DNA of 64,000 nt from positions 874,624,594-874,688,593 of the forward strand of contig NC_081409.1 in the NCBI RefSeq assembly GCF_030272615.1. The letters are read 5' to 3'. The position numbers were made by a program, and so were the translations under genes. The notes beneath the pieces were generated by a model. It did not search any database, was not told the DNA's origin, and saw only the letters and a list, made by a program, of their open reading frames with translations. This stretch comes from Cryptomeria japonica (lineage: Eukaryota; Streptophyta; Pinopsida; Cupressales; Cupressaceae). Below, in pieces: positions 12,608-25,090 of this stretch (the first letter of the stretch is position 1; every line of letters starts with the position of its first letter).

Positions 12608-15600
12608 TGATGACTGGCAGCACAAAATTTTGTAAAAATTCCTTGGTATGCAGGAGAGTTCCTCACCTCGTTGCTGCAAATTAATGCAACCAATGCACTG
12701 CAATCTGGTAATTATGTTAGACCGTGGAGTCAGAAAGGGATTTTAGCTATCGATGAAGTTCTAATAACTCACTCAGGCCTTTCAGTCCAAATTTGAACCA
12801 GAGTAGTTCAAATTTCAGAGATGTAGATCTTAGATATGATCTCTCTGATCTCTTTCTGCATTTCTAAAGGGGGATATTTATAATCAAATTTCCATATTTA
12901 TAGATTAGGCCATTGGTATAATCTTGTAGCTGCTAGCTTCTTTGTTGAAGCACACTTCAATTAATGTATATCTACAAAATTACAGCTGATCTGCACTCTA
13001 ATGTTAACTATAGTATATTCTGTAACGATTGAGTTTTCGACAGATACAGCTGAGGAAAATGTAAGTATTAAAATATCTTACATAATAATAGCTGGAAGTG
13101 GTATTGACTTAAGGATTTCCATGTAATCCAGGGCCACCTAGAAAAATAAGCGTTAAATCTTGTCAAACCAGAAGTTCTGAAGTGTTCCATTCATTCCTAT
13201 TGAATAAGCCAATATGAATCTTCTTTCTATGTATAATCGGCTTATTTTTCTTTCTGCGTTTGTTAGTTTCATGATAGAGACTGTAGTTTAGTATTGGGTC
13301 TGCTCCTTATTCAAAAGTTTGCCTGTCAGATGAGGTTTAGATTAAATCTTACAAAACTAACAATTACTTTAAAATTTTTGGTTATGTTTAGCTAATTGAA
13401 TCTATATTTCCAGTATGGGTTTCCATGTATTCTGTCTTTCCTTGACAACAAATAAGCTGTTAGATGATAAATTACAACCCAGGTGATAAAAATATCATTT
13501 GGTCATTTGAATTGGTAATTGTTATTGTAACTTCCTATATTCCCTTGAACAGATTGTTACATATCGAATCAGCTAGATGAAGGAGATTTGAATTTGGGGC
13601 TTTAGGCAAAACAAATTTGCAGCATCATGTGTGAATGAAGCTAGAAGATAAGCGTTAAGTGTTTCTTATCATCAGTTGGGAAAATGCCATTTCAATCCAC
13701 GCGGTTGCAAAAGTAGAATAGGACAGATGCAGAGTAATTGATGTTAACATCAAATTTACCAGCTTGTGTGCACTAATGGCACTGTTACAGAACATGCCCT
13801 TAATTGCCGGAGCCCTCAGAGTCGGCTGGATGATTGATCAGGGAAGCAATGAACACCACTTGAAAATGGGTCATCTTTAGCTTTGTTGTGCTAGCCCAAT
13901 TATGTTTCAGCTGAATGGGTTAAACCTTTCTTTTCTTTCTTTTTTTTTTGCTTTGCTATAATAATAAAGTTTGGAATTTGGTATTAACCACTGTTTTACA
14001 GGGATGTCTCCCTTTAAAAGAAATTAAAAAAAAATTGTGTTTTCTGTACGGAGACGTTTCCAAGACTTGGGGTTTGGGAAATGTCCCCACAACACTGCCA
14101 TCTCTATTTTTGCTAACGCCGTCAGGCCGCTTGTTATATGGCACATGTCATTACATACTGATTGCAATTTTGAACTTTGTCGAAACTAGTTTGCCTTTCA
14201 TGAGACATTTGTAGAGATGTCATATTACAGCTTTTACCTTGAAGATTTCAGTTGACCTCAATTTGTATATAAGCGCTGCCCTTCCCACTGTTGTGCTGCT
14301 ATCCCTTCGCCATCCCCAAATTTAGACCCTTGGTCCCTCCATCCCCAGAACCCATCCCCATGTCCCGCATCCCCGTATCAGGAAATTCCGTGGAACTATG
14401 GTATTAACTTTGAGCCCACCAGGAATCAAGTCTTGCTGAGTGCAAGGCTCCAACATTGAAAAAGGATAAGATCGGGATCATGTTCCGGATGAATTTAGCA
14501 GAATGGATACCCATCAGTCCTTGGCTCTTAGCCAAACAGATTCTTGTACTCCTATATATCAGATAGCAAAAACGAATTTATAAACAAACCTCCATCAAAA
14601 ACATTTTTTTTTTTTAATGAATAACATTCTCCTGTCCTATCCTTGACTTGGAAATTCTCAGACAATTAGGCAGTGCAAAAAGTTGAATCTGGTAAGAATC
14701 ATCATGTCCTCTCCTAGCCAATCTTACATGTCAATTACCCACATCATAAAATAGTAAATTTCCTATTTCCTCAGAGGCATCTGTACCCATGTTCCCACTG
14801 GTGGAAGCAAGATTAGAACACTTTCTCATCATGAACATTGAAGACTACTTCTCATGGAGAAACCAAACCCGTCAACAAAATTACATGGCCATAAGTTTTC
14901 TCTTTTCCCAGACTTTGATTTCCGCGCGGTTTGAAACATGGATCAGACTGACCAGAGTATTAGATATAGGACCTCCATTATTAGTCTATTCCTATACTGT
15001 AAATAAGTCTCTCATTGAGGATGTTCATTATTTGATTTCCTTAATCTGTTCTATATTACCACTAACTGGATTCAATTATATAAACTATGCATCACTAACT
15101 AGAAGTTTTGTAATACACTTTCTAATCTTTGTCAGTATATTTCTCAATTCACTGAACTTAGTTTACTGTGCATTCATTAATTCATAAGCCCTTCAAACGT
15201 GACCATATTAGATGCTTTCATTTCAGACCTTTCTCAAAGTCACAACAATGGAATATTGGATGTAGTCTTTGGGGACTAGACTGATCAGTTGGTGCTGTGT
15301 ATTTGTTAGCATGCAGTCTAAGTTCACATCCTTTCGATCCAATGACCATGTTGACATTCAACATTGTAGGTATAGTTTCTTCTGTCACTCAAGTAACTAG
15401 TAAGTGGGGGATTATGGGGTAGGTTATTTTTATGTGCTAGTTTTTTCTTATTTGAGTACTATCTAATTTCAAAATATTCATAACAGATATTTTCTTAAGC
15501 AAATTCACAATTATTTGGATCTTATTATTTATTTCAAAAATCTCTTAGAATTGTCAAAAAATTAAAAAGTATGTCTTATTTTCGTTTCTAATTAATATTA

Positions 15601-15683
15601 AAATAAATTAATTAGTGAAATCTTAAATTAATAATTGAGATTGATGATTGAGAATATATGAATTAAACTATTTCATTTAGTGA
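12608..15683. other. Downstream intergenic DNA, no gene recognised
   Basis: The first few hundred bases after the stop at 12,605 are probably 3' untranslated sequence, but I see no clear polyadenylation signal. Open frames of 88 codons (13,948-14,214) and 132 codons (14,789-15,187) lack recognisable domains. A cluster of catcccca motifs lies at about 14,305-14,375. The rest is AT-rich and unassigned. Confidence 0.5.
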
Positions 15684-16060
15684 TGTAGCATTGTAAATTG
15701 TACTCCTATATAATTTCGGCCTCACCGAGGCCTCACCTTGGTGTTCTGGCCTTCAGTACTGTGTACCTGCTTTGATTCTTGCTCACACCTTCTTAGAATT
15801 TACATTTTCAACTCTTTCTCTAACTCCAGTTCAAGTTTGAGTCCTAATTGACAAAATTAAGATGTCCCGGACACCCTACTCCTCCGAAAAGGGGCCCAAA
15901 TTTGGACCCCTCAATGGTCACTTCTTGTGGGTGAGAAATATGGCTCCATGTTGGCCCGCTTTAAAAATTCAAATAATTATGGCACTATTAGTTATAAAAG
16001 GAAGCCTACCCCCCTCATTTTGTAACCTCTATCAAGATCTCAATTGCACTCTAGTAAATC
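15684..16060 (+). repeat. Possible LTR fragment
   Basis: The stretch starts with TGTAGCATTGTAAATTG and contains ttataaaagg near 15,990 followed by a pyrimidine-rich segment, an arrangement like the start and the U3-R part of a plant LTR. It abuts the broken end of the copia reverse transcriptase at about 16,065, so it may be the insertion that truncated that element. No second LTR, primer site or target duplication was found. The call rests on overall layout only. Confidence 0.3.
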
Positions 16061-16064
16061 CAAG

Positions 16065-16881
16065 CTTAATATATGGCAACCATACATATTGCATGCATAA
16101 TATTTGGTCTAGACACAATTCAATGTAATAGCCCACCAATCATGGATCTATATTGAATCTAATCAACTTCCAAAGGTTCATCATCCTTGCTTAGGTGACA
16201 TCCACTAGCCATGAGGGTACTTAATGGTTCAGCATTCCCCATACCAAACTTTCTCAACATTTCCTTTACATATTTGGCTTGAGAGATAAAAATATCATTA
16301 TCCAACTAAGCAACTTGAAGACCAAGAAAGAGAGACAACTCACCAATCATTGACATCTCAAATTCCTTTTGTATTTCCTCTACAAACTTCTTACATACTT
16401 TTTCATCTCTTCCAAAGATAATATTATCAACATATACAACAACTATCAATATTTTATCATTCCCAATCTTAAAATAGAGGTTTTTATCTACAGTAACTTT
16501 CTTGAAGCCTTGTTGCAGCAAATACTTATCCAATCTTGTATACCGATCTTTAGGGGCTTGCTTGAGACCATACACTGCATTTTTCAATCTACATACCATG
16601 TCTAGATCTTTTGTCAACTAAAAACCATTAAGCTTATTTATATAAACTTTGTCTTCTAGTTCCCCATTTAGGAAAGTTGACTTGACATCCATCTTTTATA
16701 CCTTATAATCCTTGTTAGCAACAAAAGTTAAAAACACTCCGATTTCTTCCATTCTAGCCAATGGAGCAAAAGTATCCTCAAAATAAATGTCTTCATTCTA
16801 AGAGTATCCCTTACATACCAATCTTGTCTTGTTTCTTGTTCCTTCTCCTTTTTTATTCAGCTTGTTCTAGAATACCACTTA
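16065..16881 (-). pseudogene. Ty1/copia reverse transcriptase fragment (element H)
   Basis: Minus-strand translation gives the central and C-terminal part of a copia reverse transcriptase: TRLVCKGYS, the FEDTFAPLARMEEI block, MDVKSTFLNGELEDKVY, LKNAVYGLKQAPK, the active-site region VVVYVDNIIFG, then FLGLQVA and SRPNIMHAICMVA. The enzyme copies element RNA into DNA. The catalytic YVDD box reads YVDN, so the second aspartate is lost, and several in-frame stops are present (for example after LQVA and LNGF). At the right edge insertion E interrupts the GTKWVF motif. At the left the frame dissolves near 16,065. The fragment is dead. Confidence 0.9.
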
Positions 16882-16886
16882 GTTCT

Positions 16887-19800
16887 TGTTGGTTCCCAAA
16901 CCAACAGTCCCCGAGTCCTAGAGGAATTGCTACCAACTCATCAACAAACTCGAGGAAGGATTTGGCCAACAAACGAGAATCAATCACAAGACTAAAATCT
17001 CCTACACTTTTGGCACTGCGAGACCAAGGCGGGTGAACTTATGTAGTGTCTAACAACTTTCAGCTTCAAAATACTCAAGACACTACAACTTATAGCATAT
17101 CATCCCAATGAGAATTTACTAAGGGAGATGGATAAACTCTTGGTTCTCGCTACAACCTTAGTTTATAGGCATCTATGCACTTCATTGGGGGGTTTCTACA
17201 CTAATCCTACGCCTAATGCTGAAAATAAAATAAACATGGAACAAAAGAAATTTAAAGAGAATGGATTCATTCTGACATTTGGGTGCAAGCCCCATTATCA
17301 GTGTCTTCATCAAGGCAACAAAGTCAAATTATAACATGTTACATTAACCCAAATAGACCTAACTATAACTAGTGGGTTCTCAGTATCAATGCATTTCATT
17401 AACACTCCCTACTATAGTTCCATTGCAACCATTCTTACATATCCTACATGCACACAACACCATTTCATCATCTTGTAAAAAACACTTTAATCTCTTCCTT
17501 GAAGAGAAGCAAGAAACAAGATAAACACTTCAATTTGCAGGGACAAAACAAGGGATCCTTGATCATTTATTTCATAAAATAGTGGCATAACATACTGGAG
17601 ACAGTTACAACAAAAACATTAAATCTTGTATGCATTCTAGTTATGCACTATTTGCAATGGCAAAATGACTATAGACTAAAAAATGAACTCTAGCATACTC
17701 CTATTCTTCGACTATACATGGAACAAAACCCCTATTAAGAACCAACCCCTTCACACTGGCCCTAAATTCCCTTTTATAAGCACAAGGGAGCAAAACAAGT
17801 TACAGGCCAGGTGAGACACACATGTCACAATCTGATTGCATGGGACAAAATACACAATGAGGTGTCCCTCCTCCCACTCTACACACAATCCAGCTGGAAA
17901 CAATCAATGCAAGTAGCCATGAAGATAGCCTCTGGGATCTGGGACCACAAATCACAAGGACAATCAGCAGTAGGGGCTTTGAGCCTCACAGAACTCTACC
18001 ACATTTAGTTCATCCTCTACTGCATTTTGACTAACCTCTGAATCTAGATTACTACATTTAGTAATCCACACTTGCCCTGCGTCCTTACATCTTATTGGCT
18101 GGAGACCCTCTAAAGTGTTCGAGGCAATGAAATCTCATCGACAGAAGATCCATGGATTTCATGGAGTTGCTCAACTGATCTTCTATCTGATCCTCATTAC
18201 ATGTTATCTCCCTCTTGGGCTTTGTCGTTGAGATCCGATTTGATTTGGTTGCAAAAAACTACCTACAACGTGTCGGCACAATAATCTCTGTCGGCATTGT
18301 CTCTCTCTTTGATAGATGGAATTTGACCCAATCCATATGTGTCATGTCTTTAAAATCTTCTCATTTGTCCTCTGGTCAACCTCTGTCAACACTCCACATG
18401 GGCAATTTGACCATCGGGTTGTACTCGGCAAATCACATAACAAGTGTGTTATGCACCCCTACGATTCCATCATTTGGTCTTCAGCATCACGGGATAATAG
18501 GCTTCACCTTTCCTTTTGTTTTTACTTATCTCATGCTACCTCTGAGACATCACTTTACCCCTAAGGGATAAGCCCTTTCTTCGTTTTTCCTTTGTTTCCT
18601 TATCCTGTGCACTGTGGGGACACTCTCATTATCCTCATGGGATAAGCCTTTCCTCTATTGCCTTTGTCTTCTTATCCGGTAGCCTTTGGAGACATCCATT
18701 TTATCCCCGCGAGATAAGCCCCTTGAGTCTTGCTTTTATCGAGTTTTCCTTATCCCGTGCTATATTCCTTAACCTTGTTTTACTCACGGGATAAGCTTTT
18801 TGTCTTTTGTTTTAACCTTTCCTTATCCCACGACCCTTTCCCTATCCCCGTGGGGATGCATGGGATAAGGAAATCTTTCTTTGTCTCTTTGCTCTCTTAT
18901 CTCGTGAGCTTTTGTTGACTGATGGGAACCTCCGTGGGATAAGGATTTCTTTAGTATCCTTTGTTCATTCTTCTCCCATGTTGCATCTTTATCTTTGTTT
19001 CTTGCCTCTTCATGTGCTAGATCCTGGGTCACCATTGCTACACAAGATAAGCCATCTTTCTTATTTTCTTTTATCCTCCTTATCCCCCATGACCTCTTTG
19101 TATTTCTCATCATGGCACGGGATAAGCCCCTTTTTCTTTGTCTTTCTTATCCCACGAGACCTTTAACCTTGTATTCTTCCTAGTGCGAGATAAGGGAAAA
19201 CCCCTTCCTTGCTATTTCTTATCCCGCGTGAGTTTTCTCTTGTCTCAAATGTGATGTGGGATAAGAATTTTCACTTATTATTTCTTTCTCTTCTTATCCC
19301 GCAGTCTTTTCCTTATCCCGGCGGGATAAAGAAAACCTTCTTTCTTCGCTTCAATTTCCTATCCCGCGTGAGTCTTTATGCCTTCCTTTTATCCTATAGG
19401 ATAAGAGAAGCTGACCCACTTTGACTTGGATCTTATCCCACATGGCCTTTGATTGTCACTTTATACTCTGCGGGATAAGGAAAACCCTCACTTTATTGTC
19501 TCGCCTGCCATATCCCGCATGACCCTTTGGTTGGTCACCTTGCCTTGCGGGATAACAAATGGTCTAACTGCCAGCCAGTAAGAATGAACCATGGAGACCG
19601 AACCACCAATGACATGGAACCCTCCAACCAGTGAAACCTAAGTGAGTTGACTGGTTGAACCGGTCAACTCAAAAAATAGAATTTTGGAGCCTGACAAGAC
19701 TCCCTCCTACGCTGCAAAATACTTAGCCACCTGTTGCCAGTGCATTCCAACTCAGTGGCATGTGTCATCCTCGCCCGGTTACCTATCCCAGTAGCACATC

Positions 19801-19973
19801 CCATGCTTTCTCTCTTCATCTTCATGTGTGACTAACATGCTATTCTCTGATTGATTAACTACAAGGTTGTAGCATAACATAGCGCGTTATCCTACAAAAG
19901 GGATTCTATGTGTAAAAAATTAAAATTTTGAGCCTGGGACTTCAAAATTGACAAAAATTTTGAAGTCCTAATA
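16887..19973. mobile_element. Insertion E: 3.1-kb unclassified LTR-like element
   Basis: This block is inserted into the copia reverse transcriptase of H: the codons for VIGT lie to its right and those for KWVF to its left. It starts TGTTGG and ends CCTAATA, flanked by gttct (16,882-16,886) and gttcc (19,974-19,978), a 5-bp target duplication with one mismatch. An alternative parse gives an exact tagtt duplication with non-TG/CA ends. I see no primer site, polypurine tract, internal LTR pair or protein, so a very long solo LTR or a decayed large non-autonomous element is most likely. A perfect 13-bp inverted repeat (ggacttcaaaatt / aattttgaagtcc) with a 6-nt loop lies at its right end. A tandem array fills 18,540-19,560. 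Confidence 0.7.
18540..19560. repeat. About 14 degenerate units of a 74-bp tandem repeat with paired GGGATAAG boxes
   Basis: GGGATAAG-type boxes occur near 18,565, 18,639, 18,713, 18,787, 18,862, 18,936, 19,044, 19,119, 19,187, 19,258, 19,323, 19,399, 19,472 and 19,549, mostly 65-77 bp apart. In most units an inverted CTTATCCC box precedes the GGGATAAG box by about 30 bp, so each unit can fold into a stem of about 9 bp. The intervals are TTTCTTTGTCTTT-like. Open frames across it are a by-product of the repeat. The GATAAG core equals the plant I-box, but function is unknown. Confidence 0.9.
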
Positions 19974-20046
19974 GTTCCAATAACTTTTTTGTCTATAGGT
20001 TTAGGAACAAGTTCCCATGTCTGATTTTTTTAAATTTGGTCAAGTT
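19974..20046 (-). pseudogene. Copia reverse transcriptase N-terminal piece (element H)
   Basis: This short minus-strand piece between E and solo LTR S encodes the residues that join the other two H fragments: EELDQI, a stop, then KNQTWELVPKP and KKVIGT. It follows directly on the WIKAMKE residues at 28,796-28,870 once S and one copy of its target duplication are removed. It shows that H, E and S are a nested stack and not neighbours. Confidence 0.88.
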
Positions 20047-20310
20047 CTTCTTATTGGAATCCAAGAACACTGAGAGGGGGGGGTGAATCAGTGTTCTACC
20101 GATAATCGAATTTCTGAACTTATTGCATATGAATCAGTTAATAGTAAATATAATTAAAGCGCATAAGACAAATAACACATAAAGAAGCACAACCATAACA
20201 CCAGTATTTATATGTGGAAAACTTTGTAAAAGAAAAAACCACGGTGGGGCTGATACCCACAATATATATATACTTGATCAAGGTATACAAATATTACATG
20301 GAGGGGATTG

Positions 20311-21477
20311 TGATAAACTTATAAGGCACTGAGAGGGGGGGTTGAATCAGTGCAAGAAAAAACCACAACACAAATATGATCACCACTTTAAATAACTTAA
20401 AGCTTAATAACATAAAAGAAATATCACCACATAAGCTAACATCCAATATATCAAGATCCACATTAAAAAAAAGATTTATACGTGGAAACCCAAAAGGGAA
20501 AATCCACGGTGGGAGTTAATACCCACAAGATTAACTATGTACAGAATAGAAATCTTTAACCAATTAAGGTCATACAAACATGTCTAGTTAGGAGTATACC
20601 CTATTAGGAGTCACTCGGTTAAGGGATTTACCTCAGCCCTATTAAAAGATTTTCCCTATTAGGAGCAACCTCACAAGAGGATATAGACTCAAGTTAATGA
20701 GCTACCCAGTTAGGGGATTTACAATTTCAGGCCTAGTAGGACCTACCTGGTTAGGGGATTTGACTACTGCAACTATTAGGAAAACAACAGTAAAATGATC
20801 TACATGTAGTACCTTTGTGCTTGATTAGATCTGCTTCAGTTTTGCTCAATACATCAACAACACATCAATACAGTGCTTCTCAAATTACCACACAATCAAA
20901 CTTTCAATATTCACTCACAATCTCATATACCATCTCATTACTCATTAAACGTTTTATAAGCATCAACTTAGTCAGCTACTAACCTTGGAACAATTTCCTA
21001 GGTTCAATAAATCTAGTCAATCTTGCACTACATGCTTTACTTATGTCGGCCACCGACATAACAACTCAAAAATAAAACATAATGTGTATCGGTTTATTGA
21101 TCATAGTGACTTAGTTCTACCGGTTAGCAATTCTTCATGATAGACTGCTATGTACAACATAGCTCACTCATCATGTTGAATCTATTGCTGCAGTATGAAA
21201 CATAGCTACCTGATACAATCTCCAAAACTCTTGCAAAACCACATCACCTAAATCTTCATTAATCACTCATACCAGTTGCTTGAATACAACTTTGATCGCA
21301 TTTACCAGTTGAAGTCCTATTTGCCAGTTCACTGATAAACTATCTCATCTACCGATCATGCTTTATCGGTTGGCCTAAAAGACTTAGATGACTATCAAAA
21401 CATAGTTGTCATCAATGACAACATAAAACAAGTCATCAATCAACCTATTACATCAAAACCTCATCATCAAGCTAACA
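20311..21477 (-). repeat. 3' LTR of element A
   Basis: The LTR begins at 21,477 (TGTTAGCTTGATGATG) and ends at 20,311 (AAGTTTATCA). Near the end are a G/C tract flanked by gcactga/tcagtgc and a segment with ccacggtggg and gggtttccacgt, the R-like part that copia LTRs of this kind share. Between about 20,590 and 20,780 short motifs of the type ctattagga and gttaggggattt recur many times. Confidence 0.92.
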
Positions 21478-21490
21478 ATCTCCCCTTTTT
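21478..21490 (-). other. Polypurine tract of element A
   Basis: On the minus strand aaaaaggggagat directly precedes the 3' LTR, the expected place for the plus-strand primer of an LTR retrotransposon. Confidence 0.8.
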
Positions 21491-21803
21491 GCATTGATGG
21501 CAACACTTAGGAAAAAATTTGTCTAAGTGCAATACAAAAATTGACTCAACTCATGACACATACTCCCCTTAGCAATTACATGCTATTACAAAATTTACAA
21601 ACATATATACTACTATTCCCCATTACAATTCAAAATTTTGACTTCACTACTACTCCCCATTTGATAAAAATGGCAAAGTTAAGTAAATACATGAAAGATA
21701 AATGCAATATACAACAAAATTTGCATTATCATATATAGATATAAAAGTTCAAAATATTTTACAATGCCATCTTAGAAAATGCATCTCCAAAATGAGACTG
21801 TAA

Positions 21804-24800
21804 CTACTTCAAATCATTGTCCGAAGTTTCCAAAAGAGTGTCGGTTATCTCAACATGTGTTCTTATTTGGCAAGCCAGCTCCTCCATGGAATCAATTGTA
21901 CTCATCTTAGGTGTAGCTAGAATAGCTTCAGTTTCCTTGTAGCCTCTCTGCAAGATTTCAACCTTAGGAATCAAAAGTGTTTGTAGCTCCTGTAGTGACT
22001 TAGTCCTTTTGACCGGTTCATCCTCATAAGATTTTAGCTTATGTTGAAGTTCAACAACCGATCTACCATAAGTTATAGCAAAATCATTTAGGAGGCTAAA
22101 TGATTCACTTAGTACTTCAAGTTCCTTTTTAGCTTCTTGTTTCCTTTTTATCAGATCATCACAAAATAATGAAAACTTTGCAACAGTGGATAGGATTTTA
22201 CCTTTGACTTCAATTCCATCTTTAATACGATATTTATTAACCACTAGAGCAACTTTGTCTTTATCAATATCATTCATCATCTTCTCTATTCTTTTCTTCT
22301 TAAATTCATTTTCCACATTCAAATATGCTACATCTTCAAAAAATTCATTTGTTCTCCAGCATCAGCAACCAATTGACCTAACTTATCAATCAATGTAGAC
22401 AGTCTATTTGTGTCTGTCTCCGATAACAATCTAGACAAAATCTCAACTACACATTGTATTGACTGGACTTCCTTTTGTTGTTCCTTCATTCTTTTCTTCT
22501 TAGCTCTAGATTGCATAGCCGATGCAATCTCCATTAGTTATGTAGAACTCAATGCATCCATATTGATGGGTCCTTGTATACTTAATGCATCATCATCCTC
22601 ATCATCATCAATTTTCTGCTTAGAAGTAGGTGATAAAGATATCACTTTAGGTGTTGATTTCACTGATTTCAATTCTTCCTCTTCTTTCTTTTCTTCTGTC
22701 TTCCCCTCTTCCTTCTCCTTGTCCTTTACTAGTGGTGTCTATGTATCAACTGTTTGAGTGATTACCAGTGGCTCTTTCTCAGTCTGCTTTTCTTCTCTTC
22801 TCTTTGGTTCTTGTTCTTGTTGTTTAGTCATCTGAACACCTTCATCCTGTATATCCTCAGTGTGATCTTTCTTGTCCTCCTTAGTACCGGTTACCTTAAC
22901 TTCTGTATGATCATATGGAATTATAACTGTTTTAGTTTGTACATTTACCAGTTCTTTCTTTTCTTCTTCATCTACCGGTTGGTTTCCCATAGCAATATCA
23001 TCAGGTGTAAAATCACTGATATCAACATTGTCTGGAATATCTTTTGCCTTAAACTTATTTGGTTTTTCTTCTTCCTCATCAGGTATAAAACCTAAAAATT
23101 TCTTTAGAATTTGCTTAGTCTCAGCATATACCAACTAAGATTCACCAACTAATAATCTTGTCAACCTTTTCTTAGATCTAAAAGATGATTTAGCCTTTGC
23201 AATAATTTCATCTATCTTTTCCTTTGTGGCTTCAAGTTGTAGGTTTGTAAGAATAAATTCAATAAATTTTCTATCTTGTTTTATGGCTGCCTGCCATCTA
23301 GCATCAAGCTTGTCATACAAAGAATTTGAGATCTGCCCTTGCAATTCAATTAGGGCTTTACTATATTTATTTATCATAAAAACAATTACATCCTCTATCT
23401 ACCTTTTTTCATCGTCATTAAACTTATCATACAGTTTATCCAAACCCTTAAGAACACCATATTCCTTAATATGCATTAACATCTTTTCAAAAGATGTAGG
23501 TTTAGTTACTGGTTTCTTGATGGATTTGGCAGTAGATGCTCCTACAACCTTTGACTTTTTGCCACTAGCTCTCAGAGCTTTTTTCTAACCTTCTAATTTA
23601 GTTTCTTCTTCATCATTAGCTGTCGATTTATTTGCTTGCTCCTTTTTCCTCTTCCCTATAGTTACCAGTGCTTTAGGTGCATGGGGGCTCAATGACTTTA
23701 CCTTTTCTCTTGAATTGTATCTTGGAAGGCTTCTCCTTCTTTGCCTCTGCAGGTTTCTCCTTCTTAACCTCAACACTTCCTGTCTTCATACCGGTGCTGG
23801 TACCGATTGGGGCACTAGATTCTCCTGCTTGTTTAGCTTCATATTTTTCTCTAGCTTCTGCTATTGCCTCCTTGGTAAATCCTTGTACTACTCAGCTTCA
23901 TTTCTCACTTTCTTAGCAATTACCAATCTGGAAAGCTCAGAATGCACCTCAATAGATTTCTCCTTATAGGTTCCAAACCTCTCAGCGGTATTATCTACCA
24001 GTTGTGCTAGCAAGTGTTCAACATAAGCAACCAAAATATCTTCTTCAACTTCGTAGCCCATAGGCATCACCCAAGTTGTCCTGGGATCAACTGCCTCCAT
24101 CTAACATGTGTTTGTGTCAACCAAAAAATAGATGGTATTCTCATATTTTCTAACAACCTGTGTTGGTATCCTTTCTCTTGCATGCATCTTTTTTTAAAAA
24201 TATTTTAAATAACCCCAAGAAATCTTACCAAAATCATTATCTATCATCCTGATGTTGTTCTTCATCTGTAACAATGTCGGTGTGTCCTTAGACCACTAAA
24301 CATCATCCATACCAAGAAAGAAATTATGAAAATAGAAGAACAATCCAACAATTAGTTGTCCAAATTTAAACTTTAGTCTTTTGTCTTTCTTGATGGATTC
24401 AAGATTGAGCAACAACATACTTCTCAATGCCTCAGACAAATCATAATCAACATTTCCTTTGATAATTCAACAAGAAGTATGGATGGCTACAATAGGGATG
24501 GTGTTCATCTTGCTAGAATGATATACGCGGTATCATATGACCATTGAAGCAAATTTTACTGTGGGATCATCAATCTCATTAACAGTCATATCTCTTACAT
24601 CCCATCATGACTTGTTCACGTCAGCAACATCATTCTTAGAAACTGATCTCAATACTAGAACTTCATCGGTGGAACACAATCTAGTTACTGCATGAATATC
24701 TTCCTTGGTGATCTTATGTGGTCGATCAAGCCACATAAACTGGTCATGCACATGACTCAAAACATATTTCACAAGATAATCTTCAAAATCATCAATAGAA

Positions 24801-25090
24801 TTCAATGCATGGTGAAAACCTTTATTGGTAACCCTCCTATACTATTCTTTCAATACTCCATCCTTGTCACACATTACCCTATATTGATCAAATATAGCAA
24901 AAATTCTAAGATCTTCCAACTTACAGTGAATGTATGATCTAATATCCCCTACATGCAAAACTATGGGACTAGGGATAGGGATCCGATGGGATTGGTTTCA
25001 ATGGATTTAAAAGGGTGCCTCTTAAACTCTGGATGAGGCCTGACTGTAACATATACCAAATGTGGTGCACCCATTTTCAGAGATTCAGAC
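21804..25090 (-). pseudogene. Second ORF of element A (conserved, function unknown)
   Basis: A long decayed ORF of roughly 1,000-1,100 codons lies between gag and the 3' LTR. Pieces at 24,805-24,605, 24,100-23,888, 23,776-23,585, 23,377-23,135, 23,134-22,739 and 22,534-22,328 share one frame with stops between, and 22,322-21,804 is shifted by one frame. The order is an N-terminal block (YVLSHVHDQFMWLDRPHKI), a block reading WVMPMGYEVEEDIL then ERFGTYKEK, a Lys/Glu/Pro-rich linker, a block with ALIELQ and LYDKLDARWQ, an acidic linker, and a helical C-terminus of about 170 residues. Blocks of B and C match these in the same order. I do not recognise the family. Its position recalls the env-like ORF of SIRE-type copia elements, but that is inference. 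Confidence 0.75.

Noticed and set aside
13948-15187. Open frames of 88 and 132 codons downstream of the SHN-type gene
   Set aside because: No motif, signal peptide or splice context was found, and the composition resembles random AT-rich sequence.
18215-19424. Overlapping open frames of 60-118 codons on both strands
   Set aside because: They run through the 74-bp tandem array, and their residues reflect the repeat unit.
16887-19973. Helitron interpretation of insertion E
   Set aside because: The right end shows a hairpin and CTAA-T, but the left end lacks a proper TC start at an A-T site, and a 5-bp target duplication is present.
22186-23969. Plus-strand open frames of up to 120 codons
   Set aside because: They are antisense to the second ORF of element A, which has homologous blocks in B and C on the coding strand.
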